DNA of 43,595 bases. Source: RGIG5472 sp051867635. GTDB lineage: Bacteria; Bacillota; Clostridia; Oscillospirales; Oscillospiraceae. The stretch is from positions 1-43,595 of the forward strand of contig JBJDYT010000082.1 in the NCBI GenBank assembly GCA_051867635.1, written 5' to 3'. Of this stretch, positions 21,669-30,294 are shown piece after piece; the first letter of the stretch is position 1, and each line of letters starts with the position of its first letter. Below the pieces are notes generated by a model. The model ran no database searches. It was not told the origin of the DNA and was given only the letters and a program-made list of their open reading frames with translations. The position numbers and the translations under genes are program-made.

Positions 21669-21715
21669 GAAAAACCGGCAGGGCTGCCAGTTTTTTCTTC
21701 ACAGCCCTGCCCGGA
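21669..21715 (-). terminator. rho-independent terminator for ftsZ
   Basis: On the minus strand GGCAGGGCTG pairs with CAGCCCTGCC around a 15-base loop and is followed by GGTTTTT. A second, GC-only hairpin (GGCCGGGAACG with CGTTCCCGGCC, about 21754-21777) lies closer to the ftsZ stop. Confidence 0.65.
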
Positions 21716-21812
21716 CAGAGGACCGCGGCCATGGAGCGCGGGACGCGGCAGGGGCCGGGAACGCGGCGTTCCCGGCCCCCGGCCGTTGTTGTTACATTTT
21801 ATAAAGCTGTCA

Positions 21813-22904
21813 TCACCGGTTGAAAATTTTGAAGATATCGTCGAAGGGATCGTGCTCCTCCTTGGCCTCCTCCGCGGCCTTGTCCGCGTCGAAGTCGATG
21901 GGGCTCAGGCCGCTCTTGGCGTCCGCGGCCGGCTTGTCCTGCGCCGCCGTCTTGTCAAAGCCGGTGGCGATGACCGTGACGCGCATCTCGTCCTCCAGCG
22001 ACTCGTCGAAGGTGGCGCCGAAGATGGTGAGCGCGTCGGGATGGACGGCCTCCTGCACCAGGTTCGCCGCCTGCTCCACCTCCTCCAGGCCGATGTCCAT
22101 GGAGCCGGTGATATTGATCAGCACGCCCCGGGCGCCCTCGATGGAGGTCTCCAGCAGCGGGCTGGAGATGGCCATTTTCGCGGCCTCCTCCGCCTTGCCC
22201 TTGCCCGCCGCGCGGCCCACGCCCATGTGGGCCATGCCCGCGTCCTTCATGACGGTGGTGACGTCCGCGAAGTCCAGGTTGATAAAGCCGGTGTCCTTGA
22301 TCAGGTCGGAGATGCTCTGCACCGCCTGGCGCAGCACGTCGTCCGCGATCTCGAAGGCGTTGGCGAAGGTGATCTTCTGGTCGGTGGCGTACTTCAGCCG
22401 CTCGTTGGGGATGATGACCAGGGAATCCACGTTGTCCTTCAGCTCGTTGATGCCCACCTCCGCCGCGCGCATGCGGCGCATGCCCTCGAACTTGAAGGGC
22501 TTCGTCACCACGCCCACGGTGAGGATACCCATCTCCTTGGCGATCTGGGCAACGATGGGCGCGCCGCCGGTGCCGGTGCCGCCGCCCATGCCGGCGGTGA
22601 TAAACACCATGTCCGTCTCCTCCAGCGCCTTGGCGATCTGGCTGCGGCTCTCCTCCGCCGCCCGGCGGCCCACGTCGGGGTCCGCGCCGGCGCCCTGGCC
22701 GTGGGTCAGCTTTTCACCGATCTGGATCTTATAGGTAGCGCTGGACACGTTCAGCGCCTGCTTGTCCGTATTGATGGCGACGAAATCCACGCCCTTCACG
22801 CCGGAGCGCACCATGCGGTTGACTACGTTGTTGCCGCCGCCGCCAACGCCGATGACCTTGATATTGACGACGCTCTCCACTCCCGTTTCGATCCCAAATG
22901 CCAT
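21813..22904 (-). CDS. ftsZ: cell division protein FtsZ
   Basis: Tubulin-like GTPase that forms the cytokinetic ring; 363 residues, usual length. Motifs are IKVIGVGGGGNNVVNRM (about 15-31), the GTP-binding tubulin signature GMGGGTGTGGAP (about 103-114), and the T7 loop NLDFADV with the catalytic acid. A variable acidic linker leads to a C-terminal peptide DPFDDIFKIF that would dock partners such as SepF. The ATG at 22904 has GGAGGA seven bases upstream; a TTG 15 bases earlier overlaps that site and was rejected. It has its own promoter (22976-23004) after ftsQ. No ftsA is next to it, which is common in this group. Confidence 0.97.
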   Translation of the reverse strand: MAFGIETGVESVVNIKVIGVGGGGNNVVNRMVRSGVKGVDFVAINTDKQALNVSSATYKIQIGEKLTHGQGAGADPDVGRRAAEESRSQIAKALEETDMVFITAGMGGGTGTGGAPIVAQIAKEMGILTVGVVTKPFKFEGMRRMRAAEVGINELKDNVDSLVIIPNERLKYATDQKITFANAFEIADDVLRQAVQSISDLIKDTGFINLDFADVTTVMKDAGMAHMGVGRAAGKGKAEEAAKMAISSPLLETSIEGARGVLINITGSMDIGLEEVEQAANLVQEAVHPDALTIFGATFDESLEDEMRVTVIATGFDKTAAQDKPAADAKSGLSPIDFDADKAAEEAKEEHDPFDDIFKIFNR

Positions 22905-22975
22905 GGCAGCATCCTCCAACTGTACTATAAATTGAGTCCCGGGCCGTTATGACCCCAAGATAATGTTCTGAATGC

Positions 22976-23004
22976 ATTGTATAACGCTTTTCCCGTGAGG
23001 TCAA
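22976..23004 (-). promoter_or_regulatory. ftsZ: strong sigma-A promoter for ftsZ
   Basis: On the minus strand TTGACC (22999-23004), 17 bases, TACAAT (22976-22981). It lies in the ftsQ-ftsZ gap, 72 bases from the ATG, so ftsZ can be transcribed apart from the rest of the dcw cluster. Confidence 0.75.
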
Positions 23005-23053
23005 GCCTTCCCGGGCTTTTTCTTAGGCGCAGGAAGGATTTTCCCGCGATGTG

Positions 23054-23812
23054 TCAGGGATAGAAATGCACCTCGCCGTCCTCCCGGAGCATCTCGATGG
23101 TGCCGGTCTCATTGGCTTCCAGCCGCGCGATGACCGCCTCCAGCTCCCGGAGCTTGTACCCGTAGTCCGCCCCCCAGGGGAGGCAGACCCGGAAGCGTCC
23201 GGCGTACTCCATGGTGAGCATGTCGCTCTCCCCCAGGTGGATGGCCTGCACGCTGCCCAGCAGCTCCCGGTCCTCCAGCTCCGCCAGCAGGCGCAGCAGC
23301 TCGCTGAAATAGTAGGACTGCGCCTCCTCCGGCTCCGCCGTCCGTCCCACCGCCGGCTCCACCAGCGTCAGGCCGTCGATGGCGGCGCTCTCATACTCCT
23401 GCACCGCCTGGCGTTCCTCCATGATCTTGCCGGCGGAGTTGATGACCCAGTCGCTCTCCGGCGTGACGATGACGCCGGCCGCGGCGCTCTCCCGCACCTC
23501 GATGACCAGGGTGGAGGGCGGCTGGCGGTAGATCAGGACGCTGCGCACATAGGGCAGGGTGCTGAAGACCCGGTCGGAGACCTTCTCCTTGTTGATGAGG
23601 TAAAGATTGTCTCCCGCCTGCACGCCGGCCGCCTGCAGGATCTCCTGCTCGCTGTACCGCTCCTCCCCCTCCACGCGGATGGTCTCCACCCGGAAGAACA
23701 GGATCAGCGCCAGGACCACGGCCACCACCGCCAGCGTCAGGGTCGCCAGCTTCCACATCAGGTTCCACCCGCCGAAGCGTTTGCGGTGGACGCCGCGCCG
23801 CCGTCTTGCCAT
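23054..23812 (-). CDS. ftsQ: cell division protein FtsQ/DivIB
   Basis: A 252-residue bitopic division protein that joins FtsL and FtsB/DivIC at the septum. The basic cytoplasmic head ARRRRGVHRKRFGG is followed by a membrane helix (about 20-40). The POTRA domain comes next (about 44-112), with VETIRVEGEERYSEQEILQAAGVQAGDNLYLIN, and then the beta domain with YVRSVLIYRQPPSTLVIEVRE. The ATG at 23812 has AAGGAG nine bases upstream. It lies in the usual place between murA and ftsZ. The C-terminal half is acidic and variable, as in the family. Confidence 0.9.
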   Translation of the reverse strand: MARRRRGVHRKRFGGWNLMWKLATLTLAVVAVVLALILFFRVETIRVEGEERYSEQEILQAAGVQAGDNLYLINKEKVSDRVFSTLPYVRSVLIYRQPPSTLVIEVRESAAAGVIVTPESDWVINSAGKIMEERQAVQEYESAAIDGLTLVEPAVGRTAEPEEAQSYYFSELLRLLAELEDRELLGSVQAIHLGESDMLTMEYAGRFRVCLPWGADYGYKLRELEAVIARLEANETGTIEMLREDGEVHFYP

Positions 23813-23877
23813 AGCGTTTCTCCTTTCTCTCGGTATCGGGGGGCGCGCCGCCTCCATGGCTGTTGTCCCCGGGCGGG

Positions 23878-25131
23878 TCAGTCCGTTTCTCTGATGGCCG
23901 CGCCCAGGGCGTTCAGGTCCCGGGCGATGTCCTCATAGCCCCGCTCGATATGCTCCACCTGCTCCAGGGCGCTCTCCCCCTCCGCGGTCAGCGCCGCGAT
24001 GACGAGGGCCGCCCCGCCCCGCAGGTCGGTACAGCGGACGGCGGCCGCGCGGAGCTTCTCCACGCCGTACACCACCGCCACGCGGCCTTCCACCCGGATA
24101 TCCGCTCCCATGCGCAGCAGCTCGCCCACATGGCGGTAGCGGTTTTCAAAGATGTTTTCCACGAACACCGTGGCGCCCCGGCTCTTCAAAAGCGACGCCA
24201 TCAGCACCGCCTGGGCGTCCGTGGGGAAGCCGGGATAGGCCGCCGTCCGGATGGGACGCACCGCTTTGAGCGGCTCCGTCCGCCGGATGGTGACGCCGCC
24301 GCTGTCGCAGTCGATGGCGCAGCCCGCCTCCCGCAGGGGGGCCAGCACGGTGGCGAGCCGGTGCTCCTCCGCGCCGTGCAGGCGCACCTCGCCGCCGCAG
24401 GCGGCGCAGGCGGAAAGGTAGGTCGCCGCCACGATGCGGTCCGGCATGACCCGGTGGCGCGCGTCATGCAGCGGCGCCAGGCCCTCCACTGTGACGGAGC
24501 CGCTGCCCGCGCCCCGCACCTTCGCGCCCATGGCGCGCAGAAAGCGCTGCAGGTCCACGATCTCCGGCTCCCGGGCGGCATTTCGGATCACGGTGGTCCC
24601 CTCCGCCCCCGTGGCGGCGAGGATGGCGTTTTCCGTGGCCCCCACGCTGGGGAGGTCCAGCGTGATCTCCGCGCCGCGCAGCCGCTCCGCCCGGGCGAGG
24701 ATGCGCCCGCCCTCCCCGGAGAACGACGCCCCCAGGCTCCCCAGGGCCCGCAGGTGCAGGTCGATGGGCCGGGGGCCCAGCTCGCAGCCGCCGGGATAGG
24801 ACAGCTCCGCCTCGCCGAAGCGGCTCAGCAGCGCCCCGAGAAAGATGACGGAGGAGCGCATCTCCCGCATGAGACGCTCCGGAACGGCGCGTCCCTCCAG
24901 GCGGGAGGCGTCCACCACCAGGCGCTCGCCCTCCCAGTCCGCCCTGGCTCCCAGCTCGCGCAGGATCTGCAGGGCCGTCTCCACATCGCTCAGATGGGGA
25001 CAGCCCTCCAATACGCTGACGCCCCGGTGCAGCACCGAGGCCGCCAGAATGGGCAGGACGCTGTTTTTCGCCCCCTGGATCTGCACTTCTCCCCGCAGCG
25101 CTCCGCCGCCCGACACCAGCAGTCGTTTCAT
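23878..25131 (-). CDS. murA: UDP-N-acetylglucosamine 1-carboxyvinyltransferase
   Basis: Transfers enolpyruvate from PEP to UDP-GlcNAc, the first committed step of peptidoglycan synthesis in the cytoplasm. The 417 residues match the family. IQGAKNSVLPIL holds Lys22 and Asn23, which bind substrate. SYPGGCELGPRPIDLH holds the active-site Cys116 that fosfomycin alkylates, so the enzyme is of the sensitive type. PGFPTDAQAVLM is the third conserved block. GGAGGGG lies four bases before the ATG. Firmicutes often have two MurA copies; this one is in the dcw cluster, where murB or murC might otherwise be. Confidence 0.95.
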   Translation of the reverse strand: MKRLLVSGGGALRGEVQIQGAKNSVLPILAASVLHRGVSVLEGCPHLSDVETALQILRELGARADWEGERLVVDASRLEGRAVPERLMREMRSSVIFLGALLSRFGEAELSYPGGCELGPRPIDLHLRALGSLGASFSGEGGRILARAERLRGAEITLDLPSVGATENAILAATGAEGTTVIRNAAREPEIVDLQRFLRAMGAKVRGAGSGSVTVEGLAPLHDARHRVMPDRIVAATYLSACAACGGEVRLHGAEEHRLATVLAPLREAGCAIDCDSGGVTIRRTEPLKAVRPIRTAAYPGFPTDAQAVLMASLLKSRGATVFVENIFENRYRHVGELLRMGADIRVEGRVAVVYGVEKLRAAAVRCTDLRGGAALVIAALTAEGESALEQVEHIERGYEDIARDLNALGAAIRETD

Positions 25132-25194
25132 AATTCCCCTCCGCAAGACGTAGTGTAAAGCTACGCCATACTATGCAAAGGGGGGAAGCCGCGG

Positions 25195-26316
25195 TTACTT
25201 GAGCAGTCCCAGGACGGTCTCGCAGATCAGCTCCGCCGCCCCCGGCACGCCGAGGCCCAGCATGGCCCGGGACATCTCCTGCCGCCGCCGTTCATCCTTC
25301 AAAATGGAGGCGGTCAGCTCAAAGAGCTTCTTGCCGCTGCTCTCGCTCTCCAGCAGCAGCTCCGCCCCGCCGGCCTCTGCCAGCACCCGGGCGTTCTTCT
25401 CCTGGTGGTTATTGGTCACGTTGGGGGACGGCACCAGAATGGCCGGCACGCCCAGGGCCGTCAGCTCGCTGATGGTGGAGGCTCCGGCGCGGGACAGCAC
25501 CAGATCCGCCGCCCGCATGACCGTGGCCATGTCGTAGATATACTCCCGCACGTCCAGGGAGGGGTGGTCCCCCAGCTCCACGCCGTACTCCCGCACCCAG
25601 CGGCGCATCTGCTCCCAGCCGAGGCTGCCCACGGAGTGGATATGGTGGAAGGGCTCCTTCGCCGCCTCCAGATAGAGGAACTCCGCCATCTGGCGGTTCA
25701 TGCTGGCGGCGCCGAGGCTCCCCCAGAAGGAGACCACCAGCGGCCGACCGTCGTCCACCCCCAGGGCATGCTTGGCCTCCTCCTTCGTCATGGCGAAGAA
25801 GTCGCCCCGGACGGGGGTCCCCGTCACCACCACCTTCTCCGGATGCTTATAGTACTGCCGGCAGGCCTCAAAGCCCACCATGACGCAGTCCGCATAAGGC
25901 TCCAGCAGCTCGGTGGTCAGGCCCGGCAGGGCGTTGGACTCGTGCACGGCGGTGGGGATGCCCCGCTTCGACGCCTCCCGGATGATGGGATAGCTGGCGT
26001 AGCCGCCGGTACCCACGGCGAGGTCCGGCTTGAACTCCTTCAAGATCGCGTCCGCCTCGTGGGGAGAGGTGATGAGGTTTTTCACGGAGATCAGGTTGTG
26101 CTTCAGCTCCCGGGGCTTGATGCTCCGGTGAAAGCTGGAGACGTTCACCGCCCGGAAGGGATAGCCCGCCCGCTCGATGAGCTTTTTCTCCATGCCCCGC
26201 TTCGCGCCCACGAAAAGCACTTCCGTCGCCGCGTCCCGCTCTTTCAGCAGTCCCGCGAGAGCCAGAGCGGGATTCACATGTCCCGCGGTGCCGCCGCAGG
26301 TGAAGATCACTCGCAT
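25195..26316 (-). CDS. murG: UDP-N-acetylglucosamine--N-acetylmuramyl-(pentapeptide) transferase
   Basis: Membrane-associated glycosyltransferase that converts lipid I to lipid II; 373 residues. It shows FTCGGTAGHVNPALALA at 4-20, VGTGGYASYPII, HESNALPGL, a C-terminal nucleotide-sugar site in VLSRAGASTISELTALGVPAILVPSPNVTNNHQ, and a GT-B two-domain layout. The ATG at 26316 follows GGAGGAA. The gap to ftsW upstream is ten bases, so the two are cotranscribed. Confidence 0.96.
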   Translation of the reverse strand: MRVIFTCGGTAGHVNPALALAGLLKERDAATEVLFVGAKRGMEKKLIERAGYPFRAVNVSSFHRSIKPRELKHNLISVKNLITSPHEADAILKEFKPDLAVGTGGYASYPIIREASKRGIPTAVHESNALPGLTTELLEPYADCVMVGFEACRQYYKHPEKVVVTGTPVRGDFFAMTKEEAKHALGVDDGRPLVVSFWGSLGAASMNRQMAEFLYLEAAKEPFHHIHSVGSLGWEQMRRWVREYGVELGDHPSLDVREYIYDMATVMRAADLVLSRAGASTISELTALGVPAILVPSPNVTNNHQEKNARVLAEAGGAELLLESESSGKKLFELTASILKDERRRQEMSRAMLGLGVPGAAELICETVLGLLK

Positions 26317-26326
26317 AGCTTCCTCC

Positions 26327-27514
26327 TTACTCCGGCCGCGGCGCCTGCATCTGCCGGGACACGGACAGCACCACGCCCATCTCCGCCAGCTGCAGCAGCA
26401 GCGCCGTGCCGCCGTAGCTGAACAGCGGCAGCGAGATGCCGGTGCAGGGCACAAGGCCCGTCACCACGGCGATGTTGAGAAAGGTCTGCAGGGCGAACAG
26501 GGAGATGACGCCCACCACCAGCAGCGTACCGAAGCGGTCCCGGGCCCGCAGGGCGATCCAGTAGCCCCGGAGGATCAGCGCCATGAACAGCAGAATGATG
26601 AGGGCGGCTCCCACGAAGCCCAGCTCCTCGCAGGCCACGGCGAAGATGAAGTCGTTGTGCCGCTCGGGCAGGTAGAGAAACTTCTGGCGGCTGCGGCCGA
26701 TGCCCAGGCCGAACAGTCCCCCGGAGCCGATGGCGATGAGGCTCTGGCACATCTGGTAGCCCGTGTCGGAGGTGTCCTGCCAGGGGTCCAGCCACATGGC
26801 GATGCGGCTCGCGCCGTAGCCCAGCTTCCCGATGATGAGCCAGCCCAGCACCGCCGCCGCGCCCACGCCCGCGCCCACCCAGTACAGGCGGATGCCGCCC
26901 ACCACCATGAGGATGGCGCCGGTGGCGAAGATCAGCAGCGTGCCGGAGAGGTGGGGCTCCAGCATCATCAGCACGCCGATGATGACGAGGATCACCGCGT
27001 AGGGCAGGATGCCCTCCCGGATGGTCTGCATCCGCTCCCGCTTTTTCGAGATGGTGTCAGAGAAGTAGAGGATGACCGCGATCTTCGCGATCTCGGAGGG
27101 CTGGAAGGTCAGCACCTCGCCGATGCCGATCCAGCGTGTGGCGTTGTTGCGGGTGATGCCGATGCCCGGCACCAGCACCAAAATCAGCAATATCACCGCC
27201 ACCCAGATGGCCAGATTCGAAAACGCCCGGAAGCGCTGGTAGTTGATCTTGCCCACCGCCAGCATGACCGCCACGCCCAGCACCGCGAAAACGGCCTGGC
27301 GGACGAAGAGGTGCAGCGGGTCGCCGTACACCTTTTCCGCGTAGGGGAAGCTGGCGGAGAGCAGCGTCGCAAGGCCGATGACGGTCAGGACGAGCACCAG
27401 GATCAGAAAGGGGACGTCCAGAGGACCCCGGGCCGCGGCGCGGCTGCGGCGCTCCTTTTCCCGGATGAGCTGCTGCCGCTCCCGCTTCCTGCGTACATAT
27501 TCCCTTTGGTCCAT
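26327..27514 (-). CDS. ftsW: SEDS-family peptidoglycan glycosyltransferase FtsW
   Basis: Polytopic glycosyltransferase that polymerises lipid II at the septum together with the cognate PBP; 395 residues with about ten membrane helices after a basic cytoplasmic head (REYVRRKRERQQLIREKERRSR). SEDS landmarks are LTFQPSEIAKIAVILYFSD, LEPHLSGTLLI, GIGRSRQKFLYLPERHNDFIFAVACEELG with the catalytic Asp, and GISLPLFSYGGT near the end. The start at 27514 was set by a purine-rich ribosome site. A longer upstream reading would run into mraY. SpoVE is a sporulation paralogue; the dcw position favours FtsW. murD, usual between mraY and ftsW, is missing. Confidence 0.93.
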   Translation of the reverse strand: MDQREYVRRKRERQQLIREKERRSRAAARGPLDVPFLILVLVLTVIGLATLLSASFPYAEKVYGDPLHLFVRQAVFAVLGVAVMLAVGKINYQRFRAFSNLAIWVAVILLILVLVPGIGITRNNATRWIGIGEVLTFQPSEIAKIAVILYFSDTISKKRERMQTIREGILPYAVILVIIGVLMMLEPHLSGTLLIFATGAILMVVGGIRLYWVGAGVGAAAVLGWLIIGKLGYGASRIAMWLDPWQDTSDTGYQMCQSLIAIGSGGLFGLGIGRSRQKFLYLPERHNDFIFAVACEELGFVGAALIILLFMALILRGYWIALRARDRFGTLLVVGVISLFALQTFLNIAVVTGLVPCTGISLPLFSYGGTALLLQLAEMGVVLSVSRQMQAPRPE

Positions 27515-27561
27515 GCACTCCCCCCTTTCTTCCAGGCCGCCGCGGGGCGGATGAAAGCCGG

Positions 27562-28548
27562 TCAGAACACGAAACGGTCCGCCACGCCCACCAGCGCCAG
27601 CGCACAGAACACGGCGCTTACCAGTGAGAACACCGCCACCAGCTTCACCTCGCTCCAGCCGCACATCTCAAAGTGATGGTGCAGCGGGGCCATTTTGAAA
27701 AAGCGCTTGCCGTGGGTGGCCTTGAAATAGACCACCTGGATGATATCGGACAGCGTTTCGCAGATATACACGATGCCCACCAGCACCAGGATCAGCGGCA
27801 TGTCGAAGGCGAAGGCCAGCCCCGCCACCGCGCCGCCGAGGAAGAGCGAGCCCGTGTCGCCCATGAAGACCTTGGCGGGGTGGAAATTGTAGATGAGGAA
27901 AGCCAGCAGGCCCCCCAGCAGCGCCGCGGCGAACACGCCCAGCTGATAGTACTTCCACCAGATGGCCACCACGCAGAAGAACAGCGACACCGGCACCGTC
28001 ACGCTGCCGGCAAGGCCGTCGATGCCGTCGGTCAGGTTCACGGCGTTCACCGTGCCCACCACCACAAAGGCGGCGAAGACCATGTACACCGGCCAGGGCA
28101 GGGCCGGGCTGCGGTCGATAAAGGGGATGTAGAGGTTGGGCGTCAGGCTCCCCTCATAGCGCATGAGGGAGAGGAACGCCACCGCCGCCGCCAGCTGCAG
28201 CAGGAATTTCTGCGCGGCAGTCAGGCCCAGATTCTGGTGCTTCTTCACCTTCACATAGTCGTCCGCGTAGCCGATGGCGCCGAACACCAGCGCAAAGCCG
28301 AACACATACAGGTGCTTGAAGTCCCCCGCCAGCATATTCTGCCAGCCCGCCGCCAGAATGGCGGCGAAGATGCCCACGATGAACATGATGCCGCCCATGG
28401 TGGGCGTGCCGGCCTTGCCCATATGCCAGGTGGGGCCGTCCTCCCGGATGCTCTGGCCCGCCTTCATCCGCCGCAGGGCGGGGATGAGGAAGTGCCCCGT
28501 CACCGCAGTGACGACAAAGCTCAATATGCAGGATAGGATCATTTCCAT
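27562..28548 (-). CDS. mraY: phospho-N-acetylmuramoyl-pentapeptide transferase
   Basis: Integral membrane enzyme that transfers phospho-MurNAc-pentapeptide to undecaprenyl phosphate to make lipid I; 328 residues with about ten helices. Conserved sites are GKAGTPTMGG near 44-53, the catalytic Asp pair in IGYADDYVKV near 91-100, NAVNLTDGIDGLA near 165-177, and the histidine motif MAPLHHHFE near 285-293. The ATG follows GAGGGAAG. It lies between murE and ftsW. Confidence 0.96.
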   Translation of the reverse strand: MEMILSCILSFVVTAVTGHFLIPALRRMKAGQSIREDGPTWHMGKAGTPTMGGIMFIVGIFAAILAAGWQNMLAGDFKHLYVFGFALVFGAIGYADDYVKVKKHQNLGLTAAQKFLLQLAAAVAFLSLMRYEGSLTPNLYIPFIDRSPALPWPVYMVFAAFVVVGTVNAVNLTDGIDGLAGSVTVPVSLFFCVVAIWWKYYQLGVFAAALLGGLLAFLIYNFHPAKVFMGDTGSLFLGGAVAGLAFAFDMPLILVLVGIVYICETLSDIIQVVYFKATHGKRFFKMAPLHHHFEMCGWSEVKLVAVFSLVSAVFCALALVGVADRFVF

Positions 28549-28696
28549 AGCCGCTTCCCTCTTTCCGCCGCCTGGGGCGGCGCGTCTTTCGCTTGATGGC
28601 CGCGCGCTGCGCGGCCGCTCTGTTTTCCCCGGCCGGAGGCGCTCCGCTTGCAGGACGCCCCCGCCGAAGGCTCTCTCTATCTATCGCCGGTTCCCC

Positions 28697-28718
28697 GGCG
28701 CGGCCCCGGGGCCGCGCC
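28697..28718. repeat. 22-base perfect GC palindrome after murE
   Basis: GGCGCGGCCCC followed directly by its complement, nine bases after the murE stop. A second stem, GGCCGCGC with GCGCGGCC, lies at 28598-28616. These occupy the 178-base murE-mraY gap. No T run follows, so full termination inside the cluster is unlikely; message stabilisation is possible. Confidence 0.5.
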
Positions 28719-28726
28719 GCGGTCGC

Positions 28727-30169
28727 TCAGGCCTTCAGATGCGCCGCCACCACCTCGCGCTCGTCGAGATGGTGCTTGACGTGGTTGATCTCCTGATAGG
28801 TCTCGTGGCCCTTGCCGCAGAGGACGATGACGTCGTCCTTCTCCGCGTGGTCCATGGCGTAGTGGATGGCCTCCACGCGGTTCTCCACCACGGTGTGGGG
28901 CGTCCCAGTCCCCTCCAGCCCCGGGAGGATGTCGCGGATGATGGCCATGGGCTCCTCCGTCCGGGGATTGTCGGAGGTCACGATGACGAAGTCCGCCAGC
29001 TCCGCCGCGATGCGGCCCATTTTGGGGCGCTTGGTGGCGTCCCGGTCGCCGCCGCAGCCGAACACCGCCACCACCCGGCCCCTGGCGAAGCCCTTGGCGC
29101 TGCGCAGCACGTTCTCCAGGCCGTCGGGGCTGTGGGCGTAGTCGATGAGGATGGTGTAGTCCTTGCCGGGGGTGGGCACCACCTCCACCCGGCCCTTCAC
29201 GCCGTGGACCTCCCGCAGGACCGCCGCCGCGTCCGCGTAAGCCACGCCCAGGGCCCGGGCCGCCGCCAGGACCCCCAGGGTATTGTACACCGTGAAACCG
29301 CCGGGGATGGGAACGCGGACGGGAACGCCGCCCTCCGCGCTCACCGCGTCGTAGGCCACATGGTCCGCCGCGAGCTCGATATTCTCCGCCCGCAGGTCTG
29401 CCGCGGCCTTCTCCGCGAAAAAGACGCGCCTGCAGGTCGCCTCACGCAGCAGCCGCTCCGTCCAGGGGTCGTCGGCGTTTATGACGCCCACGTCGCAGCG
29501 CTGGAACAGCAGTGCCTTGGCGTCGCAGTAGTTCTCCATGGTCCCGTGGAAATCCAGGTGGTCCTGGGTCAGGTTCGTGAAGATGCCCAGGTCGAAATGC
29601 ACGCCGTACACCCGGTCCTCGCACAGGGCGTGGGAGGAGACCTCCATGACCACATGGGTGCAGCCCGCGTCCGCCATGCGGCGGAACAGGCGCTGGACCT
29701 CGAAGCTCTCCGGGGTGGTGCGCTCCGTGGGCAGGACCTCCTGGCCGATCATGTTCTGGTTGGTGCCGATGAGGCCCACCTTGGCCCCTAGGCAGCGCTC
29801 CAGCACGCTTTTCAGAAGATAGGTGGTGGTGGTCTTGCCGTTGGTGCCGGTGACGGCCACCATGGTCATCCGCTCCGCCGGGCGGCCGAACCAGTTCAGT
29901 CCCAGCACCGCCAGGGCCCGGCGGGAATCCGCCACCTGCACATAGGGGCCCTCCCCCTCCGGGATCTTTTCGCACAGCACTGCCGCCGCGCCCTTCTCCC
30001 GGGCGGCGGGGATAAAGCGGTGTCCGTCCACCGCGTAGCCCGGGACGGCCACGAACAGCTCCCCGGCGGCGGTGCTGCGGGAGTCATAGCTCACCCCCGC
30101 GATCTCCATTTCCATATCCGCCGTGGCGGACAGAACGGTCAGCCCCCGCAGCAGCTCTTTCAGTTTCAT
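28727..30169 (-). CDS. murE: UDP-N-acetylmuramoyl-L-alanyl-D-glutamate--2,6-diaminopimelate ligase
   Basis: ATP-dependent Mur ligase that adds the third stem residue; 480 residues. The N-terminal UDP-binding domain has GVSYDSRSTAAGELFVAVPG. The ATP-binding P-loop is VTGTNGKTTTT (about 106-116). IGTNQNMIG and TTPES are substrate contacts. The third domain contains DNPRTEEP at 400-407, and DNPR is the signature for meso-diaminopimelate rather than lysine, predicting an mDAP-type wall. The AAGAGGA ribosome site is eight bases from the ATG. A possible promoter with a palindrome lies at 30218-30232. murF, usually next, is absent. Confidence 0.96.
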   Translation of the reverse strand: MKLKELLRGLTVLSATADMEMEIAGVSYDSRSTAAGELFVAVPGYAVDGHRFIPAAREKGAAAVLCEKIPEGEGPYVQVADSRRALAVLGLNWFGRPAERMTMVAVTGTNGKTTTTYLLKSVLERCLGAKVGLIGTNQNMIGQEVLPTERTTPESFEVQRLFRRMADAGCTHVVMEVSSHALCEDRVYGVHFDLGIFTNLTQDHLDFHGTMENYCDAKALLFQRCDVGVINADDPWTERLLREATCRRVFFAEKAAADLRAENIELAADHVAYDAVSAEGGVPVRVPIPGGFTVYNTLGVLAAARALGVAYADAAAVLREVHGVKGRVEVVPTPGKDYTILIDYAHSPDGLENVLRSAKGFARGRVVAVFGCGGDRDATKRPKMGRIAAELADFVIVTSDNPRTEEPMAIIRDILPGLEGTGTPHTVVENRVEAIHYAMDHAEKDDVIVLCGKGHETYQEINHVKHHLDEREVVAAHLKA

Positions 30170-30217
30170 ATTGCCATTCCTCTTTTACTCTCATTTGGCG
30201 CCTTTTCCGGGCGTCTT

Positions 30218-30232
30218 TGTCTATTATAGACA
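30218..30232 (-). promoter_or_regulatory. palindromic -10 region upstream of murE
   Basis: The 15-base perfect palindrome TGTCTAT-N-ATAGACA contains TATAAT on the minus strand, 49 bases before the murE start. No strong -35 is seen. It could be an internal promoter with an overlapping operator. Confidence 0.45.
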
Positions 30233-30294
30233 CTGCGGAATGCAGGATACACAGAAGAAAGTGCCGAAAACAGGGCAAATCCTGTCTCCCCGGG

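Noticed and set aside
20367..22952. Long plus-strand open frame across spoIVB and ftsZ
   Set aside because: It is antisense to two clear genes, low in complexity, and has no ribosome site or motif.
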